A stretch of 64,000 bases of DNA from Dendrocalamus latiflorus (GCA_017311315.1 CM029609.1:42803166-42867165), one strand, 5' to 3'. Positions 46,931 through 58,093 are shown, counted from the stretch's first letter. The notes: generated by a model not told the origin, from the letters alone. Numbers and translations: made by a program.

Positions 46931-47908
46931 CTTGCGCAATCATTACGAACAGTCGCTGATTCATGGACCTGGTTAAACTGCGCTCACTCAAGGCGATGTA
47001 GGGTTATTCTCGAAGGGAACATACTGAGAAATAGGCCTAGAGATGGGATTTTGTTTTTGGACTCGCAGCAGAGGATCCGGCGCTTTGGCTCACCGCTGTG
47101 GTTTTTGGTTTAAAGTTAAAATTATACTGGATGGTTATTAATTTTTTTAATTGTTTAATTATAGGAAAATGAAAAAAAATTTAAAACACTGTTATATCTT
47201 TATGGACAATAAAAAGAGAAAAGAAAAAAAGCAAAAAACTAAAAAAACTGAAATCAGAATTCGATAAATTTCAAGGAGTTTTTAATTTAAAAAAGTTAGA
47301 AGTCATAAAAATTAGAAACTAAAACCGTTTAAAATCGTCCAGCTGACCTTCAGGGTCTGGTCAGAGTGAAGCGTCTGGTAATGTGCCCGGCTAACATTGC
47401 ATTGTCCAACTCTTTTCTACAGGTGATCGACGACACCCAGCCAAGAATGCAAGAAAGCAAGAACAGTGCTCTCTGAAGAAAATAAAAAAGCAAGAAGATC
47501 CTGACAAAATCTGACTAGCCCCAATAACTCCAAGCAAAATGGCACGCAGCACACTCGGGATTTGTCCCCCGAACCAGCCATTCATCTCACTTGATCACTG
47601 CTTCGGTAACTGCTGGGTAGTTCGTCCAGGAACCGACCAAATCACCAAAACATGATGAAATTCCAGTCACAACCTGACCATGGATCTTAAGTACATCTCT
47701 ACAGCAATAGCTAATGCATGCATCTCTTCACTGGAATCTCCACAAAACATGCATGGGCAACCGGTCCATCTGAACACTGAAGTTCTCTCCCCGACCTCAC
47801 CCAAACTACTACGAAGTCTACAAGCAAATCAAGTCTGAAAACACAAACACTGCCTACAGCAATACAATTCACATATATAGCACGGCATGGCAAGTTCGAT
47901 CTGTGGCC
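46931..47908. other. Region between the solo LTR and the tetraspanin gene
   Basis: AT-rich, with A-runs near 47170-47260. The part next to 47909 is probably the 3' untranslated region of the minus-strand tetraspanin. No coding region seen. Confidence 0.45.
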
Positions 47909-50900
47909 TCACCACTTGTGGCGGCGGAAGATGGCCTCGGCCTGCGCGTTCTTGTAGGCGCTGCAGCCGACGAGGTAGAGGAAGACGAGCGCGACGGTGG
48001 CGACGACGAGGGCGATGTTGGCCTTGTGCCACTGGTCGCGCAGCGCTTCGAGGAGGCCGGCGCGGCAGGACTCGCACTCGTAGCAGAGATGCGCCGGGTC
48101 GTTGCTCCATAGGCCGCAGTCCGGGTCGGCCGCCGGGCGCGCCGGGTTCGTCCACACCGTCGGGCTCACGTAGCTGTACCCGCACACCGACTGCGGCTTG
48201 CAGCAACCGGACTGCATCCATGCACAGCACAACGTAACAAAGCTTTTGTCAATGGCAGGCGAATCAGAGATTCATTCCATTTCACAAGAGAGAGACAGAG
48301 AGAGAGAGAGCTCATACAATTCTAGCAAAAAAAAGAAGAAGAGATTCACAGTTAACTGAAGTTACCAGCTTAGTTATCCTAAGAAAATTCACAGGAAATT
48401 AGTCATTTTGCAGCATCGCCAATAGGTAGATCAGAGAAACATTTCTTTTCTTTATCGTTTTGAAGATCGCGACAAATAGATCCGTCATAGAGATGTATGA
48501 ATATCTGAGACCAGCCCGGAAAACGCGGCTGCACACACGCGCAGACAAACTCTGCAGATTAGGACACCGAGATGATTATAGCCACGCTAGCTGCATGCAG
48601 TCGCTCCAATCCAAGAACCAAGCTCTGAAGTAGTGCCGTAAACTAGGTGATAGTAGAAATTAACTCAAAACTCTAGAATTAACAAGAGTAATCACACGCC
48701 CCCATGCACCAGCCCATGCGACCCTTGCATGTCTCCAATCCTGTTCCTGCTTAGGAACAGCACTTCCAATTCTACACTTGTATGCGCACCGAAAGTTTTA
48801 TATATATATTTCCACGGTTGAATAAAGAAAACGGCTACATAAATTTTAGAGGGATTTTGTAGGAAATCGAATCGTACTGAACTGGTACAAATATCCGACC
48901 AAGAAATCGTCCATTACGCAATTATATCCCCGGTCTATATCAGCGTCCGATTTGCCCAAGAAAAAGCTTAGGATCTTATAATATTAGCTGTGGTGGATGG
49001 TTTTTGTCTTTGGTTGATAGGGTTTAGCTGAAAATAAATAGTAATAATTGAAAGAAATAAATCTTTTAGAAGGAGGAGATGAGCGGTGAGAAAAGTGAGA
49101 GAGATGTGCACGTGAGAAAGGCGCGGTAAGAATAGATGCGTGATGCGCTCGTGATCTATCTTATCTCCGGAACAAGATGAAAACGAGAGGAGTAAAAACC
49201 GCTTCAGAAGACCACATTTCCTTCTGGATTGCAGAAGCTAATTGGGTGGGTTCTTTTAGGTATAGCATATGAGTTAAATTTTTGAATTGTCTGTTCACGA
49301 GAAGCAATACATAAAAAAATAATCGCATGCGATTTTTGTCGATACAACTAAATTCGGTACACTTTTTATTACAAACTTTCTATTGACACTATCTTGAAAA
49401 ATGCACCGTTTAAAATCTAGTTATTGTAGCATAAGTCATAGGGCATGTTCTTTCCAGCTTTTAGGAGTGGCTTTTCGCTTTTACTATAGTATCTAAATTT
49501 TAAACAGAATTTTTTTAAGACAGGATTTATAAGTTAATTATAGTACACAGTAAAAGTTTATTATCTATACCGGCCAAAATTACATGTGAGTATTTCTCTT
49601 TGTAATCTCTATCATAAACAATCTAAATTTAAAAATTTCAGTCAAAAACCGTAGCTACAAAAAATAGACGAATAATCCACAGCCGACATACCCTTGGTTA
49701 CGTGGACCAACATAGGGATTCCCCTTTAGACCATTTGGCATTTGCGCACTGGGGAAAGCGAGGTGTCCCACACCACAGTGACCGTGAATAATGCCGATTA
49801 TGCACTCCTGCTTTCCCTTGTGCCCTACTGAAATGAAAGAAAGTTGCCATTTGATTCCTCTCCTCTAGTAGTACCTCTAGAGAGGCCGAGAGAGATTGAT
49901 CCTTGTGTAAAGCATCGAATTTTGGACGTTTTTTGCACTGTAGTCGTCGGAAATTCCAAAAATGGCGCCGGTGAGAACAAATTTCCAAATCTAGCCCTCT
50001 GCCGACCGCACCATTAAATGGGGAGGCGACACGTGCCAATGGTGCGGTCGGGGAGCGCACCACACCGGAGTGGTGCGGTCCCCGACCGCACCACTCGGCT
50101 GGCGACGTGGCAGGGCTGGCGGTGCGGCGTCGGAGCGCACGATCCCGCTAAACGCGCGGCGCCCGGGCGCACCATCCCGCTAATGGTGCGGTGGGAGACC
50201 GCACCACATGGCCGCCGTCCCATCCCAGCCGAAAGCCCCCCGCCCGTGCTGCTTTCGGTCTTTTCTGCATGCCGGATTCCCTCGCCCGTGCAGCATTCCT
50301 TTATTTGCATGCGATGTGTCTATACGTGAGAGCCGGCCCCTACTTCATTCGCTGCATACAACCGTTGTCTGTCTCGCGATAAAAAGAAGAGAGTGCCTGC
50401 GTTTGGAAGGCTCTAGTGAATTTTCATTTGCACAAGACAGAGAAGCAGCAAGATAGGGAGCAAGAGAGGGCGCTGATAGTGAAGGAAAGAAGAACGGCTA
50501 ACACGGCATTTGGAGTAATGTTTGAAGGCATCTGAAGTTCTCGCAATTGTGAAAGTTGTAGATCATCTCGTGAGCTTCAAGAAAAGGTAAATATCATCTC
50601 CATGCGTCTATAATGTTATTATAGTGATTAGTATGTAATTAACGTAAATGTTCTGTATATGTTCTGCATATGTCTATATTCTAGGTAATTATTGTGTTGT
50701 ATTTTATATTTTATGTGAATAAATTATGTACTGTTGTTGTCCACTGTAATGTGAAATGTTTGTAGTTGTTTTTGGTTGTAGCGCATTGCATTTTGTTGAT
50801 AAAATGTGTGTAGGTGTAGTGTAATGTATTTTATAATTTATGTGAATAATTTTTGTACTGCTTTTGTGAACACTAATCTTAAAAAATGTTAACTGGATTG

Positions 50901-53900
50901 TAACAACATTTAAATGATGTCATTGTGAAGCATACTGCTAGTCGGAAAGGCCACTTGCGTAGCTACTGTTTGTATTATCATGTACTCATTCTTGTAGCCA
51001 AAATCACTGAATAATATTAGATGTTGCTGTGCATGTTTGAGAGAGCGTGCTTCCATAAATGAAAGATTAGGGGGAAAATGTAGATGTTTAATTTACATAA
51101 GAATTAAGAAGTTAAAAATGATGAGAAATGAGTAGTTGGATTGGCGAATTAAGTAGAACAATAATAATAGAAATTAGGAGAGAAATTTGGAGAAATTGTA
51201 ATTTATTTATCGCATAAATTAGCGAGTAAATTTGATTTATGTAGGAATTTGTTAGGGCACTCCATAAATTAATTAAAAATTAGATTTACAAATAAAAAAG
51301 TACCATTCATATTTGGTGGGATAGGTAGAATAACGAAATTCAGATGAAAATATTACGGTTGTATCTGCTAGGCGGTACCTACCTGCTGTATGATGGTACA
51401 CTTGTTGCATGTTATATATACTAAGAGGATTCAGTATGGACTTATGTTAGGTACGCCATGGGTGACATCCAAGACTTGTTCGTGTTCTACGGAAGTGGTC
51501 TCGTACGCGACGGGCCGTACGGGGCAGACCTGAATAATTGTGACCGGACCGTGATCCGGGCACCAAATCTGAACACCATGAGCCTGTTGGAGCTACGTAG
51601 ATGCGTGCGTTCCGCATTCGATCGGGACACCGCAAGGAACAAATTACAGATCGAGGCAGTGTATGCCGCAATTGTGAGTGCTGCAGGGGAGACAGTGTAG
51701 CAGCTTATAAAGGTGACAAGCGACACTTCATGGGCGAACTACATGGAGGTCGTGTGCAACCCAGACGCATTGATATATGCCAGGCCAATGGTGTATGTTC
51801 AATTCGTGGAGAGGACAGAATCATCCGCCATGGGTGGCTCAGGTGGTGCTGGCGGAGATGTAGAGCGTGCATTACTCTCCGGCGGTCATGAAGATGCTGG
51901 TGAAGGAGGAGTCAATGAGTCAATGGGAGATGGAGACCTGCAGAGGCGCGTGGAGAATTTTCAGCCGAATGAAGGTGCGGAGAGGTGGTGGGCCGCGCGT
52001 GTTGACTGTCACGAGTACCTTGAGAACCAGGTGCAGGAAAACGAGGAGGAGGACGATGTGGAAACAGAATGTTCAGGAGAGGAGGAAGAAGGAGAACCTA
52101 CAGCGGGAGGTGTGGTAGGTGGCGTTTTAACCACGGAGGGTGCGTACGTGCCGTCCAGATTGGACGACATCGCAGCGGAATCCCTAGTCCTGCCACGGGC
52201 GGAGGAGGCAGAGTGGGGATTCAATGAAGGCACACTCGTTGTAGGGCAGAGCTTCCGTAACAAGAGTGCTGCATAGCAAGCTATTGCCACATACGCCGTC
52301 AACATCAGCCGGACATATCGGGTGCACAGGTCCAACCCTGACACCTACATTATGAAATGTGTCGACGGCTCCTGCCCTGGCAAGGTCCGTGCGCAGCGGT
52401 TCAGAGGCACTGCCATGGACTTCCGGATAACGGTGCTGAAGGATCACACTTGTGAGCTTGCGGCGCCACTACCTAGGCACCGCAACATGACGTCGTCATA
52501 TGTTGCAGAGCTGATAAGGCATCTTGTGTCTGCAAATGTATCCATTTCTCCCAAGGTTCTCATGGCGGAGGTAGTGAACACGGTGGGGTTTGCTGTGAGC
52601 TACAAGAAGGTGTGGTGGGGGAAACAGAAGGTCCTGCGGAGTATGTTCGACACATATGAGGAGGCATATGAACGGGTCCCGAGAATGTTGTGTCAGATTG
52701 CAGCAGCAAACCCAGGCACGTACATTAACAAGTACGAGCGGGTTCATGAGACGGAAGGGCCGAATTGTTTTGTGCTTGACAGAGTGTTCTGGGCCTGTGG
52801 CGTGACTCAGCGAGCACGGAGGTTGTGGACGAGACTAGGCCACACGACATCGCCACATACGGTGCTTACCTAGAATGGTACATTCCACGCACCCGCAGCA
52901 AGATTACTGGGCCTGCCCCACCCCGTCCTTCAGAGGTCGCGCACGAGGATGCCATACAGGCCGGCCCGGACCGTCATCGAGCAGCACGTCAGGACGAGGC
53001 GGTACGTTTACCTGCAGTACGTTTGTACTCATTGTTTCTTTACGTACAGTGTGTTTTAACTCATTTGTTTACCTACAGTGCGAGCATATGCATTGTGTCG
53101 AGCACGAGGCTGTTCAGATGATGCAGCGTGGGGAGGGCGGCTCCCGGGTTCTTGCTTCGGTGCGTACCATCATCAGTGAGGCCAGGTCTGCGATCAAGGC
53201 CATGAGCTGTAGTCGGCACAGGGATGATGTCCATGCACGACGCCTCCGCAGAGAGCAGCCTTCAGCACCGCCGTCGGCACCACCTTCAGCACGTCCGTCT
53301 CAGTCCGGCGGTCGTCCGTCCCTCGTCCACTCGGTTGGCAGTTACTCGTAACACACGTTTTTCCTGCAGCTCTTGCGAAAGGATATCACGTTGCTACAGC
53401 CGTCGTCATCCCGGAGGGCAGCAGACGAGCGAACATTCTCTGCAGATAGCGATCCTGACTCGCAGCCACAATAGACGATGACGTTTGACACATTTGCGCA
53501 TGGCGGCCAGTCCACCCGAGCGGACACGCAAGAGCGGAACGAGTGGTTCGGGCAGACGTACCAAGGTTACACGGCGCAGGAGTACATGGGTGATTTCGCA
53601 ACGTCATCGTCATTCCGACAGCCGCATGCACTGGTATGTACGCATGTAGTAAACATAACACATGTATTTCAACTCCAGGATTCGATTAATAATGCCTTAT
53701 GATATTAATAATGATTATAAACATTTTTGTATTTTCCATTGCCTAATTCAGCTGTACCATCTCAGCAGGACGTAGACACCTCCTCCGAATGGCTGAGCTC
53801 TATTTTTGGCCGGCAGTCGGAACTCTCCACAGAGATGTACCCACCACTACCTCCGACGCAGACCTCGCACTACGACCTTCGAGATGCACCGCGCTCCCCT

Positions 53901-56900
53901 AGCAGATTCACCTTCTCAGAGGATCAGATACGTCGTCCGAGGCGGCGACGAGGAGATGATGAATGATTTTTTGTAATTGTGCTGTTGTGACGTCGCATGG
54001 TTTCCTGTGTTTCGCATGGCTTATGCAAATAATTTCAAGTACAATTAAGGCTTCATTGCATTACATTGACATACACGAGAACACACGATAGCAACAAACA
54101 GAAGGTACAACATACCACACAACATTACCAACATACACGAGGAGAACCTCCAGCACTACAACTTGAGGATAACAATAAACACAAGAAAGAAAATAGCACA
54201 CAACATTAAATTTATCTTCCACTCCAATCTATCGAAACGTTGCCGCATCCCGACGGGGTCGCAACCCCCCATGACAACTCTCTCATGGCGAATAATGTCT
54301 GTCCTAGTGCCCATTTCATCCTCCCACACCCAGAATCGGCAACCACCGGGGGCTTCCTACATTTCAATGAGAAGAAGATTTTTAAACATGCCACCACGAT
54401 TTGAATGAACCCGAAACAATCTTACTCACCGAGTAATGGGGGCACTTGTAGTAGTGCCGCCCAGGATTCGAGGCCGTCTGTGAGGTCTTACGTCTCACAA
54501 CCGTGTTGCATTTCGGGCAAATCACCGTGGGTGTATGCGAAGAGCTGCTAAGCTGACTCATTGCCTAGTCGGGGGGAGTTAGCACGGAAGAAAACTACAC
54601 AGATTGGGAACAACTAATTCAGGAGGTGAGTGAAAACAATGCAAGGGACTAGGTGAGGAATGACTCTCTTTTATAGGCTGTGGGGGGCAGGCTCAATCAC
54701 ACAGATAATAGAATAACACGACGTCACGCAATTGCATGACAAAACGAGGCAGCTTTCCGCAGTGACATGACAAAAGAGGCCAGCTTTGCTCAGTGAGATG
54801 ACAATAGAGTGCAGCTTTGCGCAGGGACATGACAAAACGGGGCAGCTTTGCCCAGTGACATGACAAAAGAGGGCAGCTTTGCCCAGTGACATGACAAAAG
54901 GGGGCAGCTTTGCCCAGTGACATGACAAAAGGGGGCAGCTTTGCCCAGTGACATGACAAAACGAGCCCTTTTTTCAGTGATATCACAGCACCCCGATCTT
55001 TACTCACTGTTACAACCACGCGGACAGCTTTACGCCGAAATTTTCTGACGTCCATGATAAAAGTAGTTGATATGCCGACACGTTTGCAATGACCGTAGCT
55101 TGTTGTTTCAGAAATTATGATTACTGGCCTCTGAGAAGGCAATGTTGTAGCACTTATTTCGTGGAACGTACTGTTTCCTGCAAACGACTAAAAAGGCTAC
55201 GTTGTACCAAATACATTGAATGGTCCAAGCTCTGAATTTATTACGGGACTACAGGCTCTTAAAAGCCTTCATAGGGACATTTATTGCTACACTGGAATCC
55301 TGTAAAAGCGAAAAGATTACCATGTCGTCCTCTCCATGGACTATGCCCACTGCACCAGATAACCTGCCTACATAAAAGCCTCTTATGTCTTCCATACCAC
55401 ATCTCCTCCTCAAGCCATCACAATACTACTACACAACAATGTCTTCCTGGAGGTCCGACCCATTTGGAGTGCCATAGTGGCATGAGCGACCGAAGTGCCA
55501 TTGCGGCTTTAGGACGATGTTGTGCGTCTGGACGGATCGAGTACAACGAGCCAATTACGGTCGTAGGTTCTTCAAGTGTCCAGATCTGGATAACGACTTC
55601 ATGGTAACGACGACAACTATATTATTTGTTTCTCGTTATCGTTTTTCAACTTGATCCATGATATCTACCACACCACACATAGCCTTGCGAGTTCATCGAA
55701 TGGGTGGATCGGGTGCCACCGGCATGGCCACGGAACCGGCCAATGGAGGTGGAAAACAAAGGACAATACTTTGTCAAGATGACTCAGGCTCGCGATGTGG
55801 AACGACAGATGCGGCTTGAGCAAGAGCGCCGTGTGAGGGTGGACCAAATCCGTCTGAAGGGCAAGGAGGATGAGCTGCAAAGGAGGCGGGAGCAGTTAAG
55901 TCTGCGTGAAGCAGCTATCAAGCGTCAGGAGGAAGAGCTTCAAGCTCGTGAGGCAGCTCTCAAGACTATGAGTGACAGGAAGAAGGATGCAGCAGAACCA
56001 TCTTCAGGGCGCGAGAAAAAGGGGAAACAACCACGCTACACCCAGTAGACAAAATGTAATAGACCAAGCAAGTTATATTCCCTAAGGCATGTTAGAACTA
56101 GTGGTGGAGTTCTGAACATTAGAAGTACAGAGTTCCACACATGCCACATGCACGGCGCCGAGCCACATGCCACAAGATGACAAAATATGCATGTTACTCC
56201 CAACTGTATTATGAAGTTTATTTCTATTCAACTAAGCTTATCATCTTGTCTTTTCACATTCAATGATTCCCACGTGTTCAATATCACTTTCCTTCCTTTC
56301 GTCCAATTATTCCTATCGTAGTTGTCCACTAAAAAATTTCTTAATTTTCATAAATGCAAATAAATTTACACTACCAGCGAACTCCACTCCACATCATATA
56401 CATATTTTTTTTAAACACCATTAACAACGTACCAAAATATTTCAAAAAAAACATTCCACAAAAATAATTCCTACATGTATCATCTACAATACATAACGAA
56501 CTTTAAAAATATATTCAATATTTTTTGCAACTCCTATTCTATATTACAAATTTGCTGCACACTCTAATAAAATTTATTACATGCATATGCATAAAATTTA
56601 TGTAACTAATCAAAACAAAATTAAAATTTCCAATGCAATTTACGCAAAACCCTAACCTGTAGCATGCAAATGGTGCGGTGGGGGGGGGGGGGCGCATTAC
56701 CTGCGGAGTAGTGCGGTCGGGTGGCGCACCATTCCAGTGGTGTGGTGCCACACCGCACCATTCCGTCTGTCAGAGCGCCGCCCGAGTGGTGCGGTCGGGG
56801 ACCGCACCACCTCAGTGGTCGTGCGCTCCCCGGCCGCACCAATGCCACGTGTCGTCTTCCTGTTAGTCGTGCGGTCGTTTGGGGCTGTATTTGGAATTCT

Positions 56901-57727
56901 GTATTCAGCGGTGCTATTTTTGGAATTAACGGCAGCAACAGTACCAAAAGCGTCCAAAATTCTAAAGCATCCACATAAATTTTAATCTGTTTTAGCTACA
57001 AGTGTCACTACCAATGTGTTTGTGCCAAGTGGCAAATTAAATTGGATGGTAACCCTAGTCCCTACTGCTTAGCGCTTAAATTAAATGTTAAATCTACATT
57101 GGAAAGTAACAAAATTATAATCCTGCAAACAAAAAAAGCCCCCCCAAAAAATAGCAGTTCGGTTAATGGTAGTACAAGCTAGGAGTAAATAAGATTAGTT
57201 GATGGATAATAAAAAGGAACCTGTAGCGGCGACAGGTTGGACTGGTAGAACTGGTCGGCGGTGACGGAGGCGCCCTGTCGCACGAGCTTCTTGCAGGTGT
57301 CGGAGACGGCGAGGCAGGCCTTGATGCGCTCCCACCGGCCGGGGTCGTCGGAGACGTAGCCGCACAGCCACATGGAGAAGCCGTCGAGGCGGTACTCGTC
57401 GTAGGCGCGGCCGAGCACCGCGTACGCCCCGGAGCCGCGGGTGACGGCGAAGGCGAAGACGTGGAGCGCGATGAGGAGCGCGATGAGCGCCCCCATGGCG
57501 AAGAGGTAGAAGGCGAGGAGGCGGCGGCGGTTCCAGTACGCGCCGACGAACCCGGCGAGGGCGGCCAGGAGGAGGAGCCCGCCCAGGATGGCCACGGGCC
57601 ACCGCGCCAGGCGCGTGCACTCCTCCCCCTGCGCGGAGGCGAACCAGACCCCCGAGGCGATGACAGGGACCGCGCAGATGAGCGCCATGAGCGTCACGCA
57701 AGCCGTGATGTTGTTGCTCACCGCCAT
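47909..57727 (-). CDS. TET: Tetraspanin, plant type, two exons with a 9-kb intron
   Basis: Exon 1 is 57727-57221 (MAVSNNITACVTLMALICAV...QFYQSNLSPLQ) and exon 2 is 48211-47909 (SGCCKPQSVCGYSYVSPTVW...EAIFRRHKW), giving 269 aa. The join LSPLQ|SGCCKP is exactly where plant tetraspanins are split. Four membrane segments are visible: TLMALICAVPVIASGVW, PVAILGGLLLLAALAGFVGA, LLAFYLFAMGALIALLIALH and NIALVVATVALVFLYLVGCS. The large loop holds the plant GCCKP motif and paired cysteines (CYECESC, DCGLW). Such proteins organise membrane microdomains. Both exons are intact. The intron (48212-57220) is mostly MULE-C, so expression depends on splicing across 9 kb. Confidence 0.85.
48212..49440. other. 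Tetraspanin intron, 3' part
   Basis: Non-coding intron sequence with a GA repeat (AGAGAGAGACAGAGAGAGAG near 48285) and AT-rich stretches. No element ends recognised. Confidence 0.5.
49441..49693. mobile_element. MITE family M1, copy 4 (reverse orientation)
   Basis: GGGCATGTTCTTTCCAGC at the left, ...AGCCGACATACCC at the right. Internal AAGACAGGATTTATAAGTTA and AAAATTTCAGTCAAAAACC match copy 3. Confidence 0.6.
49975..50220. repeat. Subterminal GTGCGGTCGGGGA repeats of MULE-C, left
   Basis: Repeated TGGTGCGGTC, GGGGAGCGCACCA and GACCGCACCA in both orientations. Equivalent copies lie at 56669-56870. They form palindromes such as TGGTGCGGTCCCCGACCGCACCA. GC-rich open frames on both strands here are not genes. 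Confidence 0.8.
50221..51457. other. MULE-C leader
   Basis: Probable transposase promoter and leader, then AT-rich sequence. The open frames at 50018-50456 have no recognisable domain. Confidence 0.4.
51458..52870 (+). pseudogene. MURA-type transposase N-terminal half of MULE-C, catalytic core deleted
   Basis: Opens MGDIQDLFVFYGSGLVRDGP; TAG at 51698-51700, then in the shifted frame an acidic region (QENEEEDDVETECSGEEEEG) and GTLVVGQSFRNKSAA. TAG at 52274-52276 is followed by AIATYAVNISRTYRVHRSNP, CVDGSCPGKVRAQRF, MTSSYVAELIRHLVSANVSI and YKKVWWGKQKVLRSMFDTYE, down to GPNCFVLDRVFWACG at about 52800. This is the MuDR DNA-binding and linker part. The DDE core, SWIM and knuckle are gone: the sequence changes straight into PMD-type sequence. 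Confidence 0.75.
52815..53966 (+). pseudogene. PMD protein C-terminal part of MULE-C
   Basis: Reads TRPHDIATYGAYLEWYIPRT, then RSKITGP with a Pro-rich linker, after an intron CEHMHCVEHEAVQMMQRGEG and an Arg/Pro/Ser tail, then the exon ending RRRRGDDE at 53966. YGAYLEWYIPRT corresponds to the end of a plant mobile domain (Y-x-x-WY-x-x-T). The N-terminal domain, with its ETHTFHLP motif, is missing because of the deletion that joined it to the transposase. Frame changes occur at introns near 53010-53080, 53342-53370 and 53636-53748, which may be genuine. Confidence 0.55.
53967..54155. other. Spacer between PMD 3' end and antisense GRF gene
   Basis: Short convergent 3' region with no coding signal. 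Confidence 0.4.
54156..54561 (-). CDS. Small GRF zinc-finger protein with C-terminal membrane anchor (MULE-C cargo), intact
   Basis: Exon 1 is 54561-54430 (44 codons), donor GTGAGTAAG; exon 2 is 54356-54156 after ATTGAAATGTAG. The 110-residue product starts MSQLSSSSHTPTVICPKCNT, continues with NPGRHYYKCPHYS, then EAPGGCRFWVWEDEM, and ends KINLMLCAIFFLVFIVILKL. The zinc ligands CxxC, C of YKCP and C of GGCRFW form a complete GRF finger; the last 20 residues are a membrane segment. GRF fingers bind single-stranded DNA in several repair enzymes. Many plant genomes hold short GRF proteins with a C-terminal hydrophobic helix, often transposon-linked (from memory). The gene has no stops, unlike the other genes of this element. 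Because of the intron it is not seen as one open frame. Confidence 0.8.
54739..54985. repeat. 31-bp minisatellite of MULE-C
   Basis: Seven full 31-bp units plus a partial one. The consensus begins ACAAAAGGGGGCAGCTTTGC and ends CCAGTGACATG. Units become nearly identical toward 54900-54955, indicating recent amplification. Minus-strand frames reading Phe-Val-Met-Ser-Leu-Gly repeats are translations of it. Confidence 0.95.
55365..55375 (+). promoter_or_regulatory. TATA-like box before the GRF/coiled-coil gene
   Basis: CTACATAAAAGCC lies about 70 bp before the ATG at 55439, followed by a CT/CA-rich leader, a normal plant promoter arrangement. Confidence 0.4.
55439..56048 (+). pseudogene. GRF zinc-finger / coiled-coil gene of MULE-C, one premature stop
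   Basis: Exon 1 (55439-55603) encodes MSSWRSDPFGVP, TAG, then WHERPKCHCGFRTMLCVWTD, GRRFFKCPDLDNDFM. Exon 2 (55683-56048, acceptor CACACATAG) continues PCEFIEWVDRVPPAWPRN and a heptad-like helix rich in Arg, Glu and Gln (EDELQRRREQLSLREAAIKR), and ends KKGKQPRYTQ. KCHCG...GRRFFKCP...CEFIEWVD is a complete GRF finger. Apart from the single TAG at 55475-55477, where the expected codon is probably CAG, the 176-codon frame is open, so the copy is only just dead. The counterpart in MULE-B is at 36683-37003. Confidence 0.75.
56049..56660. other. 3' region of MULE-C
   Basis: AT-rich, non-coding. CATGTTAGAACTAGTGGTGGAG and similar are probably the 3' end of the GRF/coiled-coil gene. Nothing else seen. 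Confidence 0.4.
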
Positions 57728-58090
57728 GGCTCCAGCTGCGTAGGTTTGGGCTGTATGGATGTCTGCATGAGCTGATGCAGCTGCATGAGCGTAGCCAGAC
57801 TGAGTAGAGAAGGTCCTCAGCCGCGTTTCTCCTCGGCCTGACTCCAGTTGATTTTTTGCATCCGCTCGTGCAGGCTCTCACCCCGATGCAGGCAACCAAA
57901 CACCATCTCCCTGCATGCGCTGGTGCGAGCCACCCCGATGCAGGCAACCAAGTAGCCCCTTTGTCACTGTGCGCGAGTGCTGCTGCTCCCCTCTCTCTCT
58001 GTGTGGCCTGTGCGGGTGGATGGGGGATGGCTGCTGGCATGGCATAGAAGGGCTTGGGATTTTGGGGTAAGGTGGCGTGGGTTACGAGAC
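57728..58090 (-). promoter_or_regulatory. Leader and promoter region of the tetraspanin gene
   Basis: CCCCGATGCAGGCAACCAA occurs twice (57881 and 57932), 51 bp apart, within a longer imperfect repeat. A CT repeat lies near 57990. The sequence is the upstream region of the minus-strand tetraspanin; open frames through it are shadows. Confidence 0.45.
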
Positions 58091-58093
58091 TAA

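Larger units (their letters stand above)
49912..56970 (+). mobile_element. MULE-C, 7.1 kb, four-gene Mutator-like element in the tetraspanin intron
   Basis: Left GAATTTTGGACGTTTTTTGCACTG and right (complement) GAATTTTGGACGCTTTTGGTACTG pair. The repeats continue through AATTCCAAAAATxGCxCCG and CAAATxxAGCCC to subterminal GTGCGGTCGGGGAxCGCACCAC copies on both sides. Exact borders and the 9-bp duplication are not clear. The order inside is the same as in MULE-B: transposase, PMD, antisense GRF, 31-bp repeat, GRF/coiled-coil. The transposase and PMD genes are fused by a deletion. Confidence 0.8.

Noticed and set aside
57195..58040. 281-codon minus-strand frame over tetraspanin exon 1
   Set aside because: It is the tetraspanin exon in a wrong frame; the right frame has the four-segment membrane pattern and GCCKP continuation.
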